A stretch of 15,146 nt of DNA from an uncultured Oscillospiraceae bacterium (GTDB lineage: Bacteria > Bacillota > Clostridia > Oscillospirales > Acutalibacteraceae). Under the pieces are notes generated by a model. The model searched no databases, was not told the origin of the DNA, and saw nothing but the letters and a program-made list of their open reading frames with translations. The stretch is from NCBI GenBank assembly GCA_900540305.1, contig UQFL01000045.1, positions 1 to 15,146 on the forward strand, in the 5' to 3' direction. Positions 15,099 through 15,146 of the stretch are shown here, piece after piece. The first letter of the stretch is position 1; each line of letters starts with the position of its first letter. A program made the translations under genes and the position numbers.

Positions 15099-15146
15099 CT
15101 GTCTCTTATACACATCTCCGAGCCCACGAGACCGAGGCTGATCTCG
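15099..15146 (-). other. Nextera i7 adapter (library artefact), right end
   Basis: Reverse complement of the left end: Tn5 mosaic end CTGTCTCTTATACACATCT, the constant CCGAGCCCACGAGAC, the index CGAGGCTG and ATCTCG from the P7 arm. The insert ends at 15098. The STAS stop at 15093-15095 is therefore genuine native sequence. Confidence 0.98.

Noticed and set aside
1..15146. Terminal inverted repeats suggesting a transposon, linear plasmid or phage
   Set aside because: The repeats are exact Nextera adapter with a sample index; no transposase, integrase or phage gene is present.
1..15146. CRISPR arrays, tRNA or rRNA genes, insertion sequences, toxin-antitoxin pairs
   Set aside because: None was seen on reading; the intergenic space is too small and is accounted for by promoters, the palindrome and terminators.

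Overview
The window looks like a piece of a low-GC Gram-positive genome, most likely an uncultured gut-type Clostridia (Oscillospiraceae/Lachnospiraceae-like). The reasons are AT-rich coding sequence, strong GGAGG-type ribosome sites, textbook sigma-A promoters, a SpoIIAA/RsbV-like STAS protein, and a LacZ-type GH2 enzyme with the IWEWADH form of the active-site loop. This placement is inference; there is no rRNA or marker gene. Both ends are not genomic: positions 1-47 and 15099-15146 are the same Illumina Nextera i7 adapter (Tn5 mosaic end, then what I recognise as index N710) in inverted orientation. The biological insert is therefore about 48-15098, and the perfect 'terminal inverted repeat' is a library artefact.

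Layout. (1) 96-1241, plus strand: glycerate 2-kinase; its upstream context is cut off. (2) 1318-3036, minus strand: a complete ABC exporter half-transporter, convergent with the kinase. (3) 3037-3228: a divergent control region. It holds a perfect TTGACA-N17-TATAAT promoter and, just after it, a perfect 11+11 bp palindrome that is probably the operator of the next gene. (4) 3235-14601, plus strand: a tightly packed, probably single transcription unit. Its genes are a ROK-family regulator, a GPH-family sugar:cation symporter, a membrane-anchored metallophosphoesterase, a GH38-like (DUF5054-type) protein, a six-hairpin glycosidase-like protein, a LacZ-type GH2 beta-galactosidase and an ArsC/Spx-family thiol protein, ending in a strong intrinsic terminator at 14608-14640. 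(5) 14712-15095: a second perfect-consensus promoter driving a STAS-domain anti-sigma-factor antagonist.

Reading of the unit. It resembles a Gram-positive polysaccharide/oligosaccharide utilisation locus. The only protein predicted outside the membrane is the metallophosphoesterase. The three carbohydrate-active proteins lack signal peptides, so they should act on a glycoside imported by the symporter. The ROK protein is the likely local repressor, acting on the palindrome that covers its own transcription start. The substrate is unknown. The GH38-like and six-hairpin proteins are the least characterised parts, and a surface phosphoesterase in a sugar operon suggests a phosphate-bearing or otherwise decorated glycan. 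A more speculative reading links the GH38-like enzyme and the nearby glycerate kinase to a glycosyl-glycerate substrate.

Two published-style start calls would be wrong without checking: the first and last genes have open 5' extensions that are not coding, and the ROK gene probably starts at a TTG, not at the GTG six bases upstream.
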